A stretch of DNA of 64,000 nt, from assembly GCF_041052385.1 (NCBI RefSeq), contig NZ_CP163439.1, positions 7,429,001 to 7,493,000 on the forward strand. The letters are read 5' to 3'. How positions within the stretch are numbered: the stretch's first letter is position 1; each line of letters opens with the position of its first letter. Shown here piece by piece: positions 40,286 through 49,176 of this stretch. The DNA is from Streptomyces sp. R28. GTDB taxonomy: Bacteria > Actinomycetota > Actinomycetes > Streptomycetales > Streptomycetaceae. The notes under the pieces were generated by a model. It was not told the DNA's origin. It did no database searches and saw only the letters and a program-made list of their open reading frames with translations. A program made the position numbers and the translations under genes.

Positions 40286-40489
40286 ATGGCAAAGGCGCTT
40301 CTCGGTTACGTCGGCGGCTCCGACCCTCGACTCCTCGCCGAGATGCGACGGCTCCAGCAGCGTGTCCAGGACCTGGAATCCGAACTCGGACGCATCCAGG
40401 CGGAGAACGACGCTCTGCAGGCTGCCGCTTCTCACGACAGGATCATGGAGAGCATCGACGCACACCAGGCGGAGCCTGCGCTCACCTGA
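40286..40489 (+). CDS. Small coiled-coil protein upstream of smc
   Basis: A protein of 67 residues: M-A-K-A-L-L-G-Y-V-G-G-S-D-P-R-L-L-A-E-M-R-R-L-Q-Q start, then a heptad-patterned helix (V-Q-D-L-E-S-E-L-G-R-I-Q-A-E-N-D-A-L-Q) of about five heptads, and an H-D-R-I-M-E end. Well supported by a GGAGGA ribosome site 10 bases before the ATG, strong codon bias and its own terminator, so it is probably highly expressed. A dimeric leucine-zipper-like structure is likely; function unknown. I recall it as conserved in Streptomyces. Confidence 0.75.
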   Translation: MAKALLGYVGGSDPRLLAEMRRLQQRVQDLESELGRIQAENDALQAAASHDRIMESIDAHQAEPALT

Positions 40490-40590
40490 TCACTGCATCG
40501 CTCCACAACAGCACAAGCAGTGGTTGGGAGGCCCGTATCCAACCGCTAAGTAGTTGTCAGGCGACTGGCGTGCCAGCCGTCAGAAGTTGC

Positions 40591-40618
40591 AAGGGACGCT
40601 TCGGCGTCCCTTCTTTCT
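40591..40618 (+). terminator. Rho-independent terminator
   Basis: A perfect 9-bp stem AAGGGACGC (40591-40599) / GCGTCCCTT (40604-40612) with a TTCG tetraloop, followed by CTTTCTT. It is one of the clearest intrinsic terminators in the window, ending the small coiled-coil gene. Confidence 0.85.
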
Positions 40619-40745
40619 TGCCGGCCCCCGCTTACTGGCCCGCGCATCCTTTCACCCTCTTTAACGTCTGGTGTGCCCTGCACGTTCATCGGTGAAACCG
40701 TGGGTTCATGGAGTGACATCCGGGCGGAAGGTAGAGTCCGGCGGC

Positions 40746-43700
40746 GTGCACCTCAAGGCCCTGACTCTCCGCGGGTTCAAGTCGTTCGCCTCGGCGACCA
40801 CGCTCCGGTTCGAGCCGGGGATCACGTGTGTCGTCGGCCCGAACGGCTCGGGCAAGTCCAACGTCGTGGACGCGCTCAGCTGGGTCATGGGCGAGCAGGG
40901 TGCGAAGTCGCTGCGCGGCGGCAAGATGGAGGACGTCATCTTCGCCGGCACGACCGGCCGTCCGCCACTTGGCCGTGCCGAGGTTTCGCTGACCATCGAC
41001 AACTCCGATGGCGCACTGCCCATCGAGTACGCCGAGGTCACCATCACGCGGATCATGTTCCGCAACGGCGGCAGCGAGTACCAGATCAACGGCGACACCT
41101 GCCGTCTCCTCGACATCCAGGAACTGCTGTCCGACTCCGGCATCGGCCGTGAGATGCACGTCATCGTCGGGCAGGGACAGCTCGACTCCGTCCTGCACGC
41201 CGACCCCATGGGCCGCCGCGCCTTCATCGAGGAGGCCGCGGGCGTCCTCAAGCACCGCAAGCGCAAGGAGAAGGCGCTCAGGAAACTGGACGCGATGCAG
41301 GCCAACCTCGCGCGCGTGCAGGACCTGACGGACGAGCTGCGCCGGCAGTTGAAGCCGCTGGGCCGCCAGGCGGCGGTGGCCAGAAGGGCCGCCGTCATCC
41401 AGGCGGATCTGCGCGACGCCCGCCTGCGCCTCCTCGCCGACGATCTCGTGCGGCTCCGGGAGGCGCTCCAGGCCGAGGTCGCCGACGAGGCCGCGCTGAA
41501 GGAGCGCAAGGAAGCCGCCGAGCAGCAGCTGAAGAAGGCGCTCCAGCGTGAGGCGCTCCTGGAGGACGAGGTACGGCAGCTCACGCCGCGGCTGCAGCGG
41601 GCCCAGCAGACCTGGTACGAGCTGTCCCAGCTCGCGGAGCGGGTGCGCGGCACGATCTCGCTGGCCGACGCGCGCGTGAAGAGCGCGACGTCCGTGCCGC
41701 CGGAGGAACGCCGGGGCCGCGACCCCGAGGACATGGAGCGCGAGGCCGCCCGGATCCGCGAGCAGGAGGCCGAGCTGGAAGCGGCCCTGGAGGCGGCCGA
41801 GCGGGCTCTGGAGGACACGGTCGCCCACCGTGCCGAACTGGAGCGTGAGCTCACGCAGGAGGAACGGCGCCTGAAGGACGTCGCTCGTGCCATCGCGGAT
41901 CGCCGCGAGGGCCTGGCCCGGCTGAACGGGCAGGTCAACGCCGCCCGTTCGCGTGCGGCCTCCGCCCAGGCCGAGATCGACCGCCTGGCCGCAGCCCGGG
42001 ACGAGGCCCAGGAGCGGGCCTTCGCCGCGCAGGAGGAGTACGAGGTCCTGAAGGCCGAGGTCGACGGCCTGGACGCCGGCGACGCGGAACTCGCCGAGCA
42101 GCACGAGGCGGCGAAGCAGCAGCTCGTGGAGGCGGAGGCCGCCCTGTCCGCGGCCCGCGAGGCGGTCACCGCGGCGGAACGGGGGCGCGCCGCGACCCAG
42201 GCCCGCCACGAGGCGCTGGCGCTGGGCCTGCGCCGCAAGGACGGCACCGGAGCACTGCTCGGTGCGAAGGACCGGCTCACGGGGCTGCTCGGCCCGGCCG
42301 CGGAGCTGCTCACCGTGACACCGGGGTACGAGGTAGCGCTGGCGGCCGCTTTCGGCGCGGCGGCGGACGCGATCGCGGTGACATCGCCGTCGGCTGCGGC
42401 GGAGGCGATCCGGCTGCTGCGCAAGCAGGACGGAGGGCGGGCGGCGCTGCTGCTGAGCGGAGCACTCGACGACGTACCAGGGGAGGCGCACACGGACGGG
42501 CCGCCGTACGCCGCCGACCTGGTCCGTGGTCCGGACGAGCTCATGCCCGCCGTACGCCGCCTTCTGCGCGGCATCGTGGTGGTCGGCACCCTCGAGGACG
42601 CCGAGGACCTCGTCTACGCCCGCCCCGGCCTCACCGCCGTGACCGCCGAAGGCGACCTGCTGGGCGCGCACTTCGCGCACGGGGGGTCCGCCGGGGCGCC
42701 GAGCCTGCTCGAAGTGCAGGCCTCCGTGGACGAGGCCGCTGCCGAGCTGGAAGAGCTGGCCGTGCGGTGCGAGGAGCTGGCCGAGGCGCAGCATGCGGCG
42801 GCCGAGCGGCGCAAGGAGTGTGCCGGGCTCGTCGAGGAGCTGGGGGAGCGGCGCAGGGCGGCCGACCGGGAGAAGTCGTCCGTCGCGCAGCAGCTGGGGC
42901 GGCTCGCCGGGCAGGCGCGCGGTGCCGCGGGCGAGGCCGAGCGGTCCGTCGCCGCCGCCGCGCGGGCGCAGGACGCGCTCGACAGGGCCCTCCAGGACGT
43001 CGAGGAGCTGGCCGAGCGGCTGGCCGTCGCCGAGGAGATGCCGGTCGAGGAGGAGCCCGACACGTCGGTACGGGACCGTCTCGCCGCCGACGGCGCCAAC
43101 GCCCGGCAGACCGAGATGGAGGCCCGGCTCCAGGTCCGTACGCACGAGGAACGGGTCAAGGGACTCGCCGGCCGCGCCGACTCCCTCGACCGGGCCGCCC
43201 GAGCGGAGCGAGACGCACGCGCGCGTGCCGAGCAGCGGCGGGCGCGGCTGCGGCACGAGGCGGCCGTCGCCGAAGCCGTCGCCTCCGGTGCGCGCCAACT
43301 CCTCGCGCACGTCGAGGTCTCCCTCGCCCGCGCCGACGAGGAGCGTGCCGCCGCCGAGGCCGCCAAGGCGCGGCGTGAGCAGGAGCTGGCCGCCGCCCGA
43401 AACGAAGGCCGCGACCTCAAGGCCGAACTCGACAAGCTGACCGACTCCGTCCACCGTGGCGAGGTCCTCGGCGCCGAGAAGCGGATGCGGATCGAGCAGC
43501 TGGAGAGCAAGGCGCTGGAGGAACTGGGCGTCGAACCGGCCGGGCTCGTCTCCGAGTACGGCCCTCACCAGCTCGTCCCGCCCTCCCTGGCCGCCGAGGG
43601 CGAGCAGCTCCCCGAGGATCCCGAGCACCCCCGCAATCAGCCCAAGGCCTTCGTCCGGGCCGAGCAGGAGAAGCGGCTCAAGGCCGCCGAACGCGCCTAC

Positions 43701-44300
43701 CAGCAGCTCGGCAAGGTCAACCCGCTCGCCCTGGAGGAGTTCTCCGCGCTCGAGGAACGGCACAAGTTCCTCAGCGAGCAGCTAGAGGACCTGAAGAAGA
43801 CCCGTGCCGACCTGCTCCAGGTCGTCAAGGAGGTCGACGAGCGCGTCGAGCAGGTCTTCACCGAGGCCTACCGGGACACGGCCCGGGAGTTCGAGGGCGT
43901 CTTCAGCCGCCTGTTCCCCGGTGGCGAGGGACGGCTGATCCTGACCGATCCCGACAACATGCTCACCACGGGCGTCGATGTCGAGGCGCGTCCGCCGGGC
44001 AAGAAGGTCAAGCGGCTGTCGCTGCTCTCGGGTGGTGAGCGCTCACTCACCGCCGTTGCCCTGCTCGTGTCGATCTTCAAGGCCCGGCCGAGCCCGTTCT
44101 ACGTCATGGACGAGGTCGAGGCCGCCCTCGACGACACCAACCTGCAGCGGCTGATCCGCATCATGCAGGAGCTGCAGGAAGCCTCGCAGCTGATCGTGAT
44201 CACCCACCAGAAGCGCACGATGGAGGTCGCCGACGCGCTGTACGGCGTCTCCATGCAGGGCGACGGTGTGTCCAAGGTCATCAGCCAGCGACTTCGCTGA
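40746..44300 (+). CDS. smc: Chromosome segregation protein SMC
   Basis: A protein of 1184 residues that with ScpA/B loads at parS sites and juxtaposes chromosome arms. The N-terminal head L-R-G-F-K-S-F-A has Walker A G-P-N-G-S-G-K-S-N (residues ~32-40). Coiled coils run to a hinge at about 505-670 (L-L-G-A-K-D-R-L-T-G-L-L-G, with Gly-rich turns), then return. The C-terminal head has the signature L-S-L-L-S-G-G-E-R-S-L-T-A (about 1087-1099) and Walker B P-F-Y-V-M-D-E-V-E-A-A-L-D (about 1117-1129). GTG 40746 begins the conserved H-L-K-A-L-T-L-R-G-F; a longer reading upstream crosses the terminator region. ScpA/ScpB genes are not in the window. Confidence 0.97.
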   Translation: MHLKALTLRGFKSFASATTLRFEPGITCVVGPNGSGKSNVVDALSWVMGEQGAKSLRGGKMEDVIFAGTTGRPPLGRAEVSLTIDNSDGALPIEYAEVTITRIMFRNGGSEYQINGDTCRLLDIQELLSDSGIGREMHVIVGQGQLDSVLHADPMGRRAFIEEAAGVLKHRKRKEKALRKLDAMQANLARVQDLTDELRRQLKPLGRQAAVARRAAVIQADLRDARLRLLADDLVRLREALQAEVADEAALKERKEAAEQQLKKALQREALLEDEVRQLTPRLQRAQQTWYELSQLAERVRGTISLADARVKSATSVPPEERRGRDPEDMEREAARIREQEAELEAALEAAERALEDTVAHRAELERELTQEERRLKDVARAIADRREGLARLNGQVNAARSRAASAQAEIDRLAAARDEAQERAFAAQEEYEVLKAEVDGLDAGDAELAEQHEAAKQQLVEAEAALSAAREAVTAAERGRAATQARHEALALGLRRKDGTGALLGAKDRLTGLLGPAAELLTVTPGYEVALAAAFGAAADAIAVTSPSAAAEAIRLLRKQDGGRAALLLSGALDDVPGEAHTDGPPYAADLVRGPDELMPAVRRLLRGIVVVGTLEDAEDLVYARPGLTAVTAEGDLLGAHFAHGGSAGAPSLLEVQASVDEAAAELEELAVRCEELAEAQHAAAERRKECAGLVEELGERRRAADREKSSVAQQLGRLAGQARGAAGEAERSVAAAARAQDALDRALQDVEELAERLAVAEEMPVEEEPDTSVRDRLAADGANARQTEMEARLQVRTHEERVKGLAGRADSLDRAARAERDARARAEQRRARLRHEAAVAEAVASGARQLLAHVEVSLARADEERAAAEAAKARREQELAAARNEGRDLKAELDKLTDSVHRGEVLGAEKRMRIEQLESKALEELGVEPAGLVSEYGPHQLVPPSLAAEGEQLPEDPEHPRNQPKAFVRAEQEKRLKAAERAYQQLGKVNPLALEEFSALEERHKFLSEQLEDLKKTRADLLQVVKEVDERVEQVFTEAYRDTAREFEGVFSRLFPGGEGRLILTDPDNMLTTGVDVEARPPGKKVKRLSLLSGGERSLTAVALLVSIFKARPSPFYVMDEVEAALDDTNLQRLIRIMQELQEASQLIVITHQKRTMEVADALYGVSMQGDGVSKVISQRLR

Positions 44301-44337
44301 CGCTGCCGGTCGGACTCGACCGTCGAAACACTTCACC

Positions 44338-44358
44338 TTCACTTCTTCAATAAGTGAA
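44338..44358. other. 7-bp inverted repeat after smc
   Basis: TTCACTT (44338-44344) and AAGTGAA (44352-44358) around 7 bases, in an AT-rich patch between smc and glcP. It could be the smc terminator or an operator of glcP; I cannot decide. Confidence 0.4.
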
Positions 44359-44403
44359 CACATCTCACCTGATCGCGTCTCGAAAGTCACAGCAGCCGCC
44401 CTA

Positions 44404-44431
44404 TTGACTTCGAAACTTGAAGGCATAGTCT
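44404..44431 (+). promoter_or_regulatory. glcP promoter candidate
   Basis: TTGACT (44404-44409), a 16-base spacer, and TAGTCT (44426-44431), leaving a leader of about 80 bases to the glcP GTG. The patch is strikingly AT-richer than neighbouring sequence. Confidence 0.5.
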
Positions 44432-44518
44432 CTGCAACGTTCCTTTTACCTTCAGGTATCACTACTTGGAGCGGCTGACCCCCACCCGGCAGCGTTGCCG
44501 GTGGCCCGAGGAGTACAC

Positions 44519-45934
44519 GTGACCAGCACAGCGCAGGCACCCACGTCAGGAGCCAGGACGGCTCACCCCGAGCATCTCGGGCACGTCGTCTTCATCACCG
44601 CGGCGGCCGCCATGGGCGGGTTCCTCTTCGGCTACGACAGCTCCGTCATCAACGGAGCCAACGGTGGCATCCAGGCCCGGTTCGACCTCAGCTCCGGTGT
44701 CACCGGGACCGTCGCTGCCAGCGCCCTGCTCGGCAGTGCCGTCGGCGCCGCGATCGCCGGCCGCATAGCCGACCGCATCGGCCGCATCCGCGTCATGCAG
44801 ATCGCGGCGGTGCTGTTCGCCGTGAGCGCCGTCGGTTCGGGCCTCCCGTTCGCCGCGTGGGACCTCGCCGCCTGGCGGGTCCTCGGCGGCATCGCCATCG
44901 GCATGGCCTCGGTCATCGGCCCGGCCTACATCGCCGAGGTCGCCCCGCCGGCGTACCGCGGCCGGCTCGCCTCGTTCCAGCAGGCCGCCATCGTCATCGG
45001 CATCGCCGTCTCCCAGCTCGTCAACTGGGCCATCCTCAACATGGCCGACGGCGAGGAGCGCGGGACGGTCGCGGGCCTGGAGGCCTGGCAGTGGATGCTC
45101 GGCGTGATGCTGGTACCCGCGGTGATCTACGGCCTGCTGTCCTTCGCCATCCCCGAGTCCCCGCGCTATCTGATCAGCGTCGGCCGTGTCGAGGACGCGA
45201 AGAAGGTGCTCGCCGATGTCGAAGGCGGGACGGACCTGGACGGCCGGGTCGCCGAGATCGAGCGCGCCATGCACAGCGACCACAAGTCCACGTTCCGGGA
45301 CCTGCTGGGCGGCCGGTTCGGTCTGCTGCCGATCGTGTGGATCGGTATCGGCCTCTCCGTCTTCCAGCAACTGGTCGGCATCAACGTCATCTTCTACTAC
45401 TCGAACCTGCTGTGGCAGTCCGTCGGCGTCGACCCGTCGAGCTCGTTCTTCTACTCGTTCGAGACCTCGATCATCAACATCATCGGCACCGTGATCGCGA
45501 TGATCTTCGTCGACCGCATCGGCCGCAAGCCGCTCGCCCTCATCGGCTCCGTCGGCATGGGCATCTCGCTCGCGGCGGCTGCCTGGGCCTTCTCGTTCCA
45601 GAGCGGCAACGACCCGCTGCCGACCGCGCAGGGTTATGTGGCGCTGATCGCCGCCAACGCGTTCGTCCTCTTCTTCGCCATGTCCTGGGGAGTGGTCGTC
45701 TGGGTCATGCTCGGCGAGGTCTTCCCGAACAAGATCCGCGCCGCCGCCCTGGGCGTGGCCGCCTCGGCCCAGTGGATCGCCAACTGGGTGATCACGATCA
45801 CCTTCCCGGACCTGTCGGACTGGAACCTGTCGCTTACGTACGTCATGTACGCGGTGTTCGCCTTCCTCTCCATCCCGTTCATCCTCAAGTTCGTGCCCGA
45901 GACCAAGGGCAAGAAGCTGGAGGAGATGGGCTGA
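44519..45934 (+). CDS. glcP: Glucose permease, MFS sugar-porter family
   Basis: An integral membrane protein of 471 residues with 12 predicted helices. Sugar-porter signatures: G-F-L-F-G-Y-D-S-S-V-I-N-G (about residues 35-47), G-R-I-A-D-R-I-G-R (helix 2-3 loop), P-E-S-P-R-Y-L before the central loop, Q-Q-L-V-G-I-N-V-I-F-Y-Y (helix 7), D-R-I-G-R-K (helix 8-9) and V-P-E-T-K-G-K-K-L-E-E-M at the end. The position just after smc is that of GlcP1 (SCO5578), the main glucose transporter of S. coelicolor, which works as a proton symporter. GTG 44519 follows GAGGAG. Transcription is probably glucose-inducible. Confidence 0.88.
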   Translation: MTSTAQAPTSGARTAHPEHLGHVVFITAAAAMGGFLFGYDSSVINGANGGIQARFDLSSGVTGTVAASALLGSAVGAAIAGRIADRIGRIRVMQIAAVLFAVSAVGSGLPFAAWDLAAWRVLGGIAIGMASVIGPAYIAEVAPPAYRGRLASFQQAAIVIGIAVSQLVNWAILNMADGEERGTVAGLEAWQWMLGVMLVPAVIYGLLSFAIPESPRYLISVGRVEDAKKVLADVEGGTDLDGRVAEIERAMHSDHKSTFRDLLGGRFGLLPIVWIGIGLSVFQQLVGINVIFYYSNLLWQSVGVDPSSSFFYSFETSIINIIGTVIAMIFVDRIGRKPLALIGSVGMGISLAAAAWAFSFQSGNDPLPTAQGYVALIAANAFVLFFAMSWGVVVWVMLGEVFPNKIRAAALGVAASAQWIANWVITITFPDLSDWNLSLTYVMYAVFAFLSIPFILKFVPETKGKKLEEMG

Positions 45935-45994
45935 CCGGCCCCCGAACTCGGGGAGAAGGGCCAAGTCCCCGCTGCCCCTCTCCCCGTAACCCCG

Positions 45995-46041
45995 CCGCCG
46001 CCCCGGCTCGGCCACTGCCCGAGCCGGGGCGGCGGTTTCTC
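45995..46041. terminator. Strong terminator between glcP and the LLM gene
   Basis: A perfect 17-bp stem, CCGCCGCCCCGGCTCGG (45995-46011) against 46019-46035, with a 7-base loop, followed by TTTCT on the plus strand. Convergent genes flank it. Confidence 0.85.
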
Positions 46042-46046
46042 GTACG

Positions 46047-47036
46047 TCAGCGGATGAGGGCGTCGACCGACCCCAACCCCGGAAGCACCTCCTCCGCGAA
46101 CAACCGCAGGCTCCGCCACCCCTCCTCCACCGGCATCCCGCCCGACAGCGGGTGCAACACGTAGCTGTCGAACCCCAGCGCCACACACTCCTGCGGCGTC
46201 ACGATCCGGTACACGCCCTCGGCACGCAGCTCCTCCACCGTCGTGGCCGCCGACTTCACGGCGGACCGCACGTCCCCGGACTGCCAGGAGGCGTACGTCC
46301 GCGCCTCGTGCAGGAAATGCCCGCCGCAGCGAGCCCACGCCCGGTCGGGATCCTCGGCGATGTGCAGCAGCGGCGTCTCCGCGGCCGGCATCATCGTCCA
46401 GCCCTCGGTGCCGTACTCGACGAGCCGCTCCTTGTAATACGCCTCCAGCTCCGGCAGATGCGCGCTGGGGAAGAACGGCAGACCGAGCCGGGCGGCCCGG
46501 CGGGCGGCGGCCTTCGAGGAGCCGCCGACCAGGAGCAGAGGGTGCGGCTCGGTGCAGGGGCGCGGAGTGACCCGTACCGTACGGCCCCGGTACTCGAAGG
46601 GCTCGCCGGTCCAGGCCTTGAGCAGGGTGTCGAGGAGCTCGTCCTGGAGCTTGCCGCGCCGCTTCCAGTCCACGTCGAACAGGGCGTACTCCTCGGGGCG
46701 GTACCCGATTCCGGCGACGGTCACCAGCCGCCCGCCGCTCAGCAGATCCAGTACGGCGATCTCCTCGGCCAGCCGCAGCGGGTCGTGCAGCGGGCCGATG
46801 ATCGCCGAGACGGTGACCGCGAGGCGCCGGGTCGCGCCGAAGACCGCCGCCGCGAAGGCGAAGGGTGACGGCAGCCAGTTGTTGTCGGCGCCGTGGTGCT
46901 CCTCCGTCTGCACGGTGGTGATGCCGTGCTCGTCGGCGTATGCGGCCATCTCCAGGGCCGCCTGATAGCGGGCGGCGAGCGAGGCGGGGGTCGCGTCGGG
47001 CTCGACGAGGTTGAAGCGTACGACCGAGACGGGCAT
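46047..47036 (-). CDS. LLM-class flavin-dependent oxidoreductase
   Basis: A protein of 329 residues of the bacterial-luciferase-like (LLM) superfamily, a TIM barrel using FMN or F420. Landmarks: T-E-E-H-H-G-A (about residues 44-50), L-H-D-P-L-R-L-A-E-E-I-A-V-L-D-L-L-S-G-G-R-L (about 83-104), G-I-G-Y-R-P-E-E-Y and L-L-V-G-G-S-S-K-A-A-A-R-R-A-A. The substrate and whether F420 is used cannot be read; the window encodes one F420 biosynthetic enzyme (cofC), which makes F420 use possible. The ATG ending at 47036 begins the conserved M-P-V-S-V-V-R-F-N. Confidence 0.86.
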   Translation of the reverse strand: MPVSVVRFNLVEPDATPASLAARYQAALEMAAYADEHGITTVQTEEHHGADNNWLPSPFAFAAAVFGATRRLAVTVSAIIGPLHDPLRLAEEIAVLDLLSGGRLVTVAGIGYRPEEYALFDVDWKRRGKLQDELLDTLLKAWTGEPFEYRGRTVRVTPRPCTEPHPLLLVGGSSKAAARRAARLGLPFFPSAHLPELEAYYKERLVEYGTEGWTMMPAAETPLLHIAEDPDRAWARCGGHFLHEARTYASWQSGDVRSAVKSAATTVEELRAEGVYRIVTPQECVALGFDSYVLHPLSGGMPVEEGWRSLRLFAEEVLPGLGSVDALIR

Positions 47037-47141
47037 GGGGGTCCCCCTTCACCGGGCGGGTGTGAAGGCGGACGTTAGCTGACGGTGTGTCAGACATCCA
47101 GAGGGGTGTCGCCGCACTCCATGGCCGATACTGGACGCGTT

Positions 47142-48353
47142 ATGGACATCCTCATCCTTGCTGTAGTCATCGCCGTGGTCGTGCTCGGCGCGCTCGGTGG
47201 GCTGATCGTCGGCAGCCGACGCAAGAAGCAGCTGCCTCCGCCGCCCCCGGCCGCCCCCGACATCACCGCCCCTCCGGCCGAGCCGCATGTCGGCGACGAG
47301 GCCGAGACACCGCGCGACGAACCGCGCCGGACCATAGAGGAGGTTGACCTTCCGGGCGGTGGAGCACCGACCGCCGTCGAGGAACCGCCCGTCGTCGAAG
47401 AGCTCCCGCCGACCGAGATCGAGATCCCGGAGCCCACCGCCGGCCGCCTGATCCGCCTGCGTGCCCGGCTCTCCCGCTCGCAGAACGCCCTCGGCCAGGG
47501 GCTGCTCACGCTCCTGTCGCGCGAGCACCTCGACGAGGACACCTGGGAGGAGATCGAGGACACGCTGCTCACCGCCGACGTCGGCGTGCTGCCCACCCAG
47601 GAACTGGTCGACGGGCTGCGCGAGCGCGTGAAGGTCCTCGGTACCCGCACCCCCGAGGAGCTGCGCGGCCTGCTGCGCGAGGAGCTGCTCAAGCTGGTCG
47701 GCACCGACTTCGACCGCACGGTCAAGACGGAGCCGGAGACCAGCAAGCCCGGCATCGTGATGGTCGTCGGCGTCAACGGCACCGGCAAGACCACCACCAC
47801 CGGCAAGCTCGCCCGCGTCCTCGTGGCCGACGGCCGCAGCGTGGTCCTGGGCGCCGCCGACACCTTCCGTGCCGCCGCCGCCGACCAGCTCCAGACCTGG
47901 GGCGAGCGCGTCGGCGCCTACACCGTGCGCGGGCCTGAGGGCGGCGACCCCGCCTCCGTGGCCTTCGACGCGGTGAAGGAGGGCAAGGAGATGGGGACGG
48001 ACGTCGTCCTCATCGACACCGCCGGACGCCTGCACACCAAGACCGGCCTCATGGACGAACTCGGCAAGGTCAAGCGCGTCGTCGAGAAGCATGCGCCGCT
48101 GGACGAGATCCTGCTCGTGCTGGACGCGACGACGGGGCAGAACGGTCTGGTCCAGGCCCGCGTCTTCGCCGAGGTCGTCGACATCACCGGCATCGTGCTC
48201 ACCAAGCTGGACGGCACGGCCAAGGGTGGCATCGTCGTCGCGGTCCAGCGCGAGCTGGGCGTGCCGGTGAAGCTGGTCGGGCTGGGCGAGGGTGCCGATG
48301 ACCTGGCGCCGTTCGAGCCGGAGGCGTTCGTTGACGCCCTTATCGGGGAGTGA
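47142..48353 (+). CDS. ftsY: Signal recognition particle receptor FtsY
   Basis: A protein of 403 residues. A membrane helix comes first (M-D-I-L-I-L-A-V-V-I-A-V-V-V-L-G-A-L-G-G-L, residues 1-21), then a basic stop and an acidic/Pro linker (~30-95), as in actinobacterial FtsY, which is membrane-inserted unlike E. coli FtsY. The N domain follows (L-S-R-E-H-L-D-E-D-T-W). The G domain has G-V-N-G-T-G-K-T-T-T-T-G-K-L (G1, ~208-221), D-T-F-R-A-A-A, D-T-A-G-R-L (G3), T-K-L-D-G-T-A-K-G-G (G4) and G-L-G-E-G-A-D-D-L-A-P-F (G5). It docks the SRP made with Ffh, encoded 8 kb on. The ATG at 47142 is used so that the helix is N-terminal. Confidence 0.95.
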   Translation: MDILILAVVIAVVVLGALGGLIVGSRRKKQLPPPPPAAPDITAPPAEPHVGDEAETPRDEPRRTIEEVDLPGGGAPTAVEEPPVVEELPPTEIEIPEPTAGRLIRLRARLSRSQNALGQGLLTLLSREHLDEDTWEEIEDTLLTADVGVLPTQELVDGLRERVKVLGTRTPEELRGLLREELLKLVGTDFDRTVKTEPETSKPGIVMVVGVNGTGKTTTTGKLARVLVADGRSVVLGAADTFRAAAADQLQTWGERVGAYTVRGPEGGDPASVAFDAVKEGKEMGTDVVLIDTAGRLHTKTGLMDELGKVKRVVEKHAPLDEILLVLDATTGQNGLVQARVFAEVVDITGIVLTKLDGTAKGGIVVAVQRELGVPVKLVGLGEGADDLAPFEPEAFVDALIGE

Positions 48354-48393
48354 CCCCACCTCACCTACGAACTTTCGTATGTGCTCGGCCGAA

Positions 48394-48436
48394 GAAGCGC
48401 CCGCCTCCCAAGGTGCAGTTGGGGGACGGGCGCTTC
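48394..48436. terminator. Hairpin terminator between ftsY and primase-like gene
   Basis: GAAGCGCCCG (48394-48403) pairs perfectly with CGGGCGCTTC (48427-48436), and inner CTCCC/GGGGG extends the stem. It lies between convergent genes. Confidence 0.75.
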
Positions 48437-48443
48437 GCTGTGT

Positions 48444-48511
48444 ACGACCATGAGCTGTGCACGACTGTGAGCTGTGTACGACTGTGAGCCGTGTACGACT
48501 GTGACGGTTGT
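48444..48511. repeat. Four tandem 17-bp repeats
   Basis: Units ACGACTGTGAGCTGTGT at 48444, 48461, 48478 and 48495, the first with two changes plus a variant end and the last degenerate in its final bases. The array is not coding (period 17) and is placed just after the ftsY terminator, 8 bases before the primase-like stop. Confidence 0.8.
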
Positions 48512-48519
48512 GCCCTGCG

Positions 48520-49176
48520 TTACGCCCGCGACCGATGCGCCACGTAGGCCAGCGTCCCCAGCAGCAGTCGCGCGGCCGGCGGCCTCGTCGCCGAGTCCAG
48601 CTCGGGTGGCCGCAGCCACCGCACCGGCCCCAGCCCGCCCCGGTCGGACGGCGGGGCCGTGATGTGCGTACCGGGGCCGAGGCCGCGCAGGTCGAGGTGG
48701 GTGGGGTCGTCCCAGCCCATGCGGTAGAGGAGCTCGGGGAGTTCCGCGGCGGCGCCGGGGGCGACGAAGAAGTGGGCGCGGCCCTCGGGGGTGGCCGTGA
48801 CCGGGCCGAGGGGGAGGCCCATGCGCTCGAGCCGGGTGAGCGCGCGGCGTCCGGCGGGCTCCGCCACCTCGATCACGTCGAACGCCCGCCCGACCGGCAG
48901 CATCAGCGCGGCGCCCGGTACCTCCGCCCAGGCCCTTCCGACCTCGTCGAGGGTGGCGCCGGCCGGGACGTCGGGCGCGAAGTCGAGGGGGTGTGCGCCG
49001 GGGGCGTGACAGTCGGAGTGGCCGCACGAGCAGGCGCCCGCCGCGGCTCGCGCGCCGGGCACTACGTCCCAGCCCCACAGTCCGGTGAACTCGGCGACGG
49101 TGGTGCACTCCGAGGAGCGGCCGCGTCGTCGCGAGCCGGATCGGATCTCCCGGATGCCGCCGATCGTGAAGCCCAT
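48520..49176 (-). CDS. Bifunctional primase/polymerase-like (AEP) domain protein
   Basis: A protein of 218 residues. The layout W-G-W-D-V-V-P-G-A, C-S-C-G-H-S-D-C-H-A-P-G-A-H-P, V-I-E-V-A-E, H-F-F-V-A-P-G and the L-D-L-R-G-L-G-P-G-T-H-I-T-A-P-P end is that of the prim-pol N-terminal domain common in Streptomyces chromosomes. The Cys/His cluster (about 49-60) may bind zinc. However the acidic metal-binding D-X-D of active primases is not evident (the strand reads V-I-E-V), so polymerase activity is doubtful. It is a stand-alone domain with no helicase partner. The ATG ending at 49176 follows GGAGGGGGC. Confidence 0.75.
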   Translation of the reverse strand: MGFTIGGIREIRSGSRRRGRSSECTTVAEFTGLWGWDVVPGARAAAGACSCGHSDCHAPGAHPLDFAPDVPAGATLDEVGRAWAEVPGAALMLPVGRAFDVIEVAEPAGRRALTRLERMGLPLGPVTATPEGRAHFFVAPGAAAELPELLYRMGWDDPTHLDLRGLGPGTHITAPPSDRGGLGPVRWLRPPELDSATRPPAARLLLGTLAYVAHRSRA

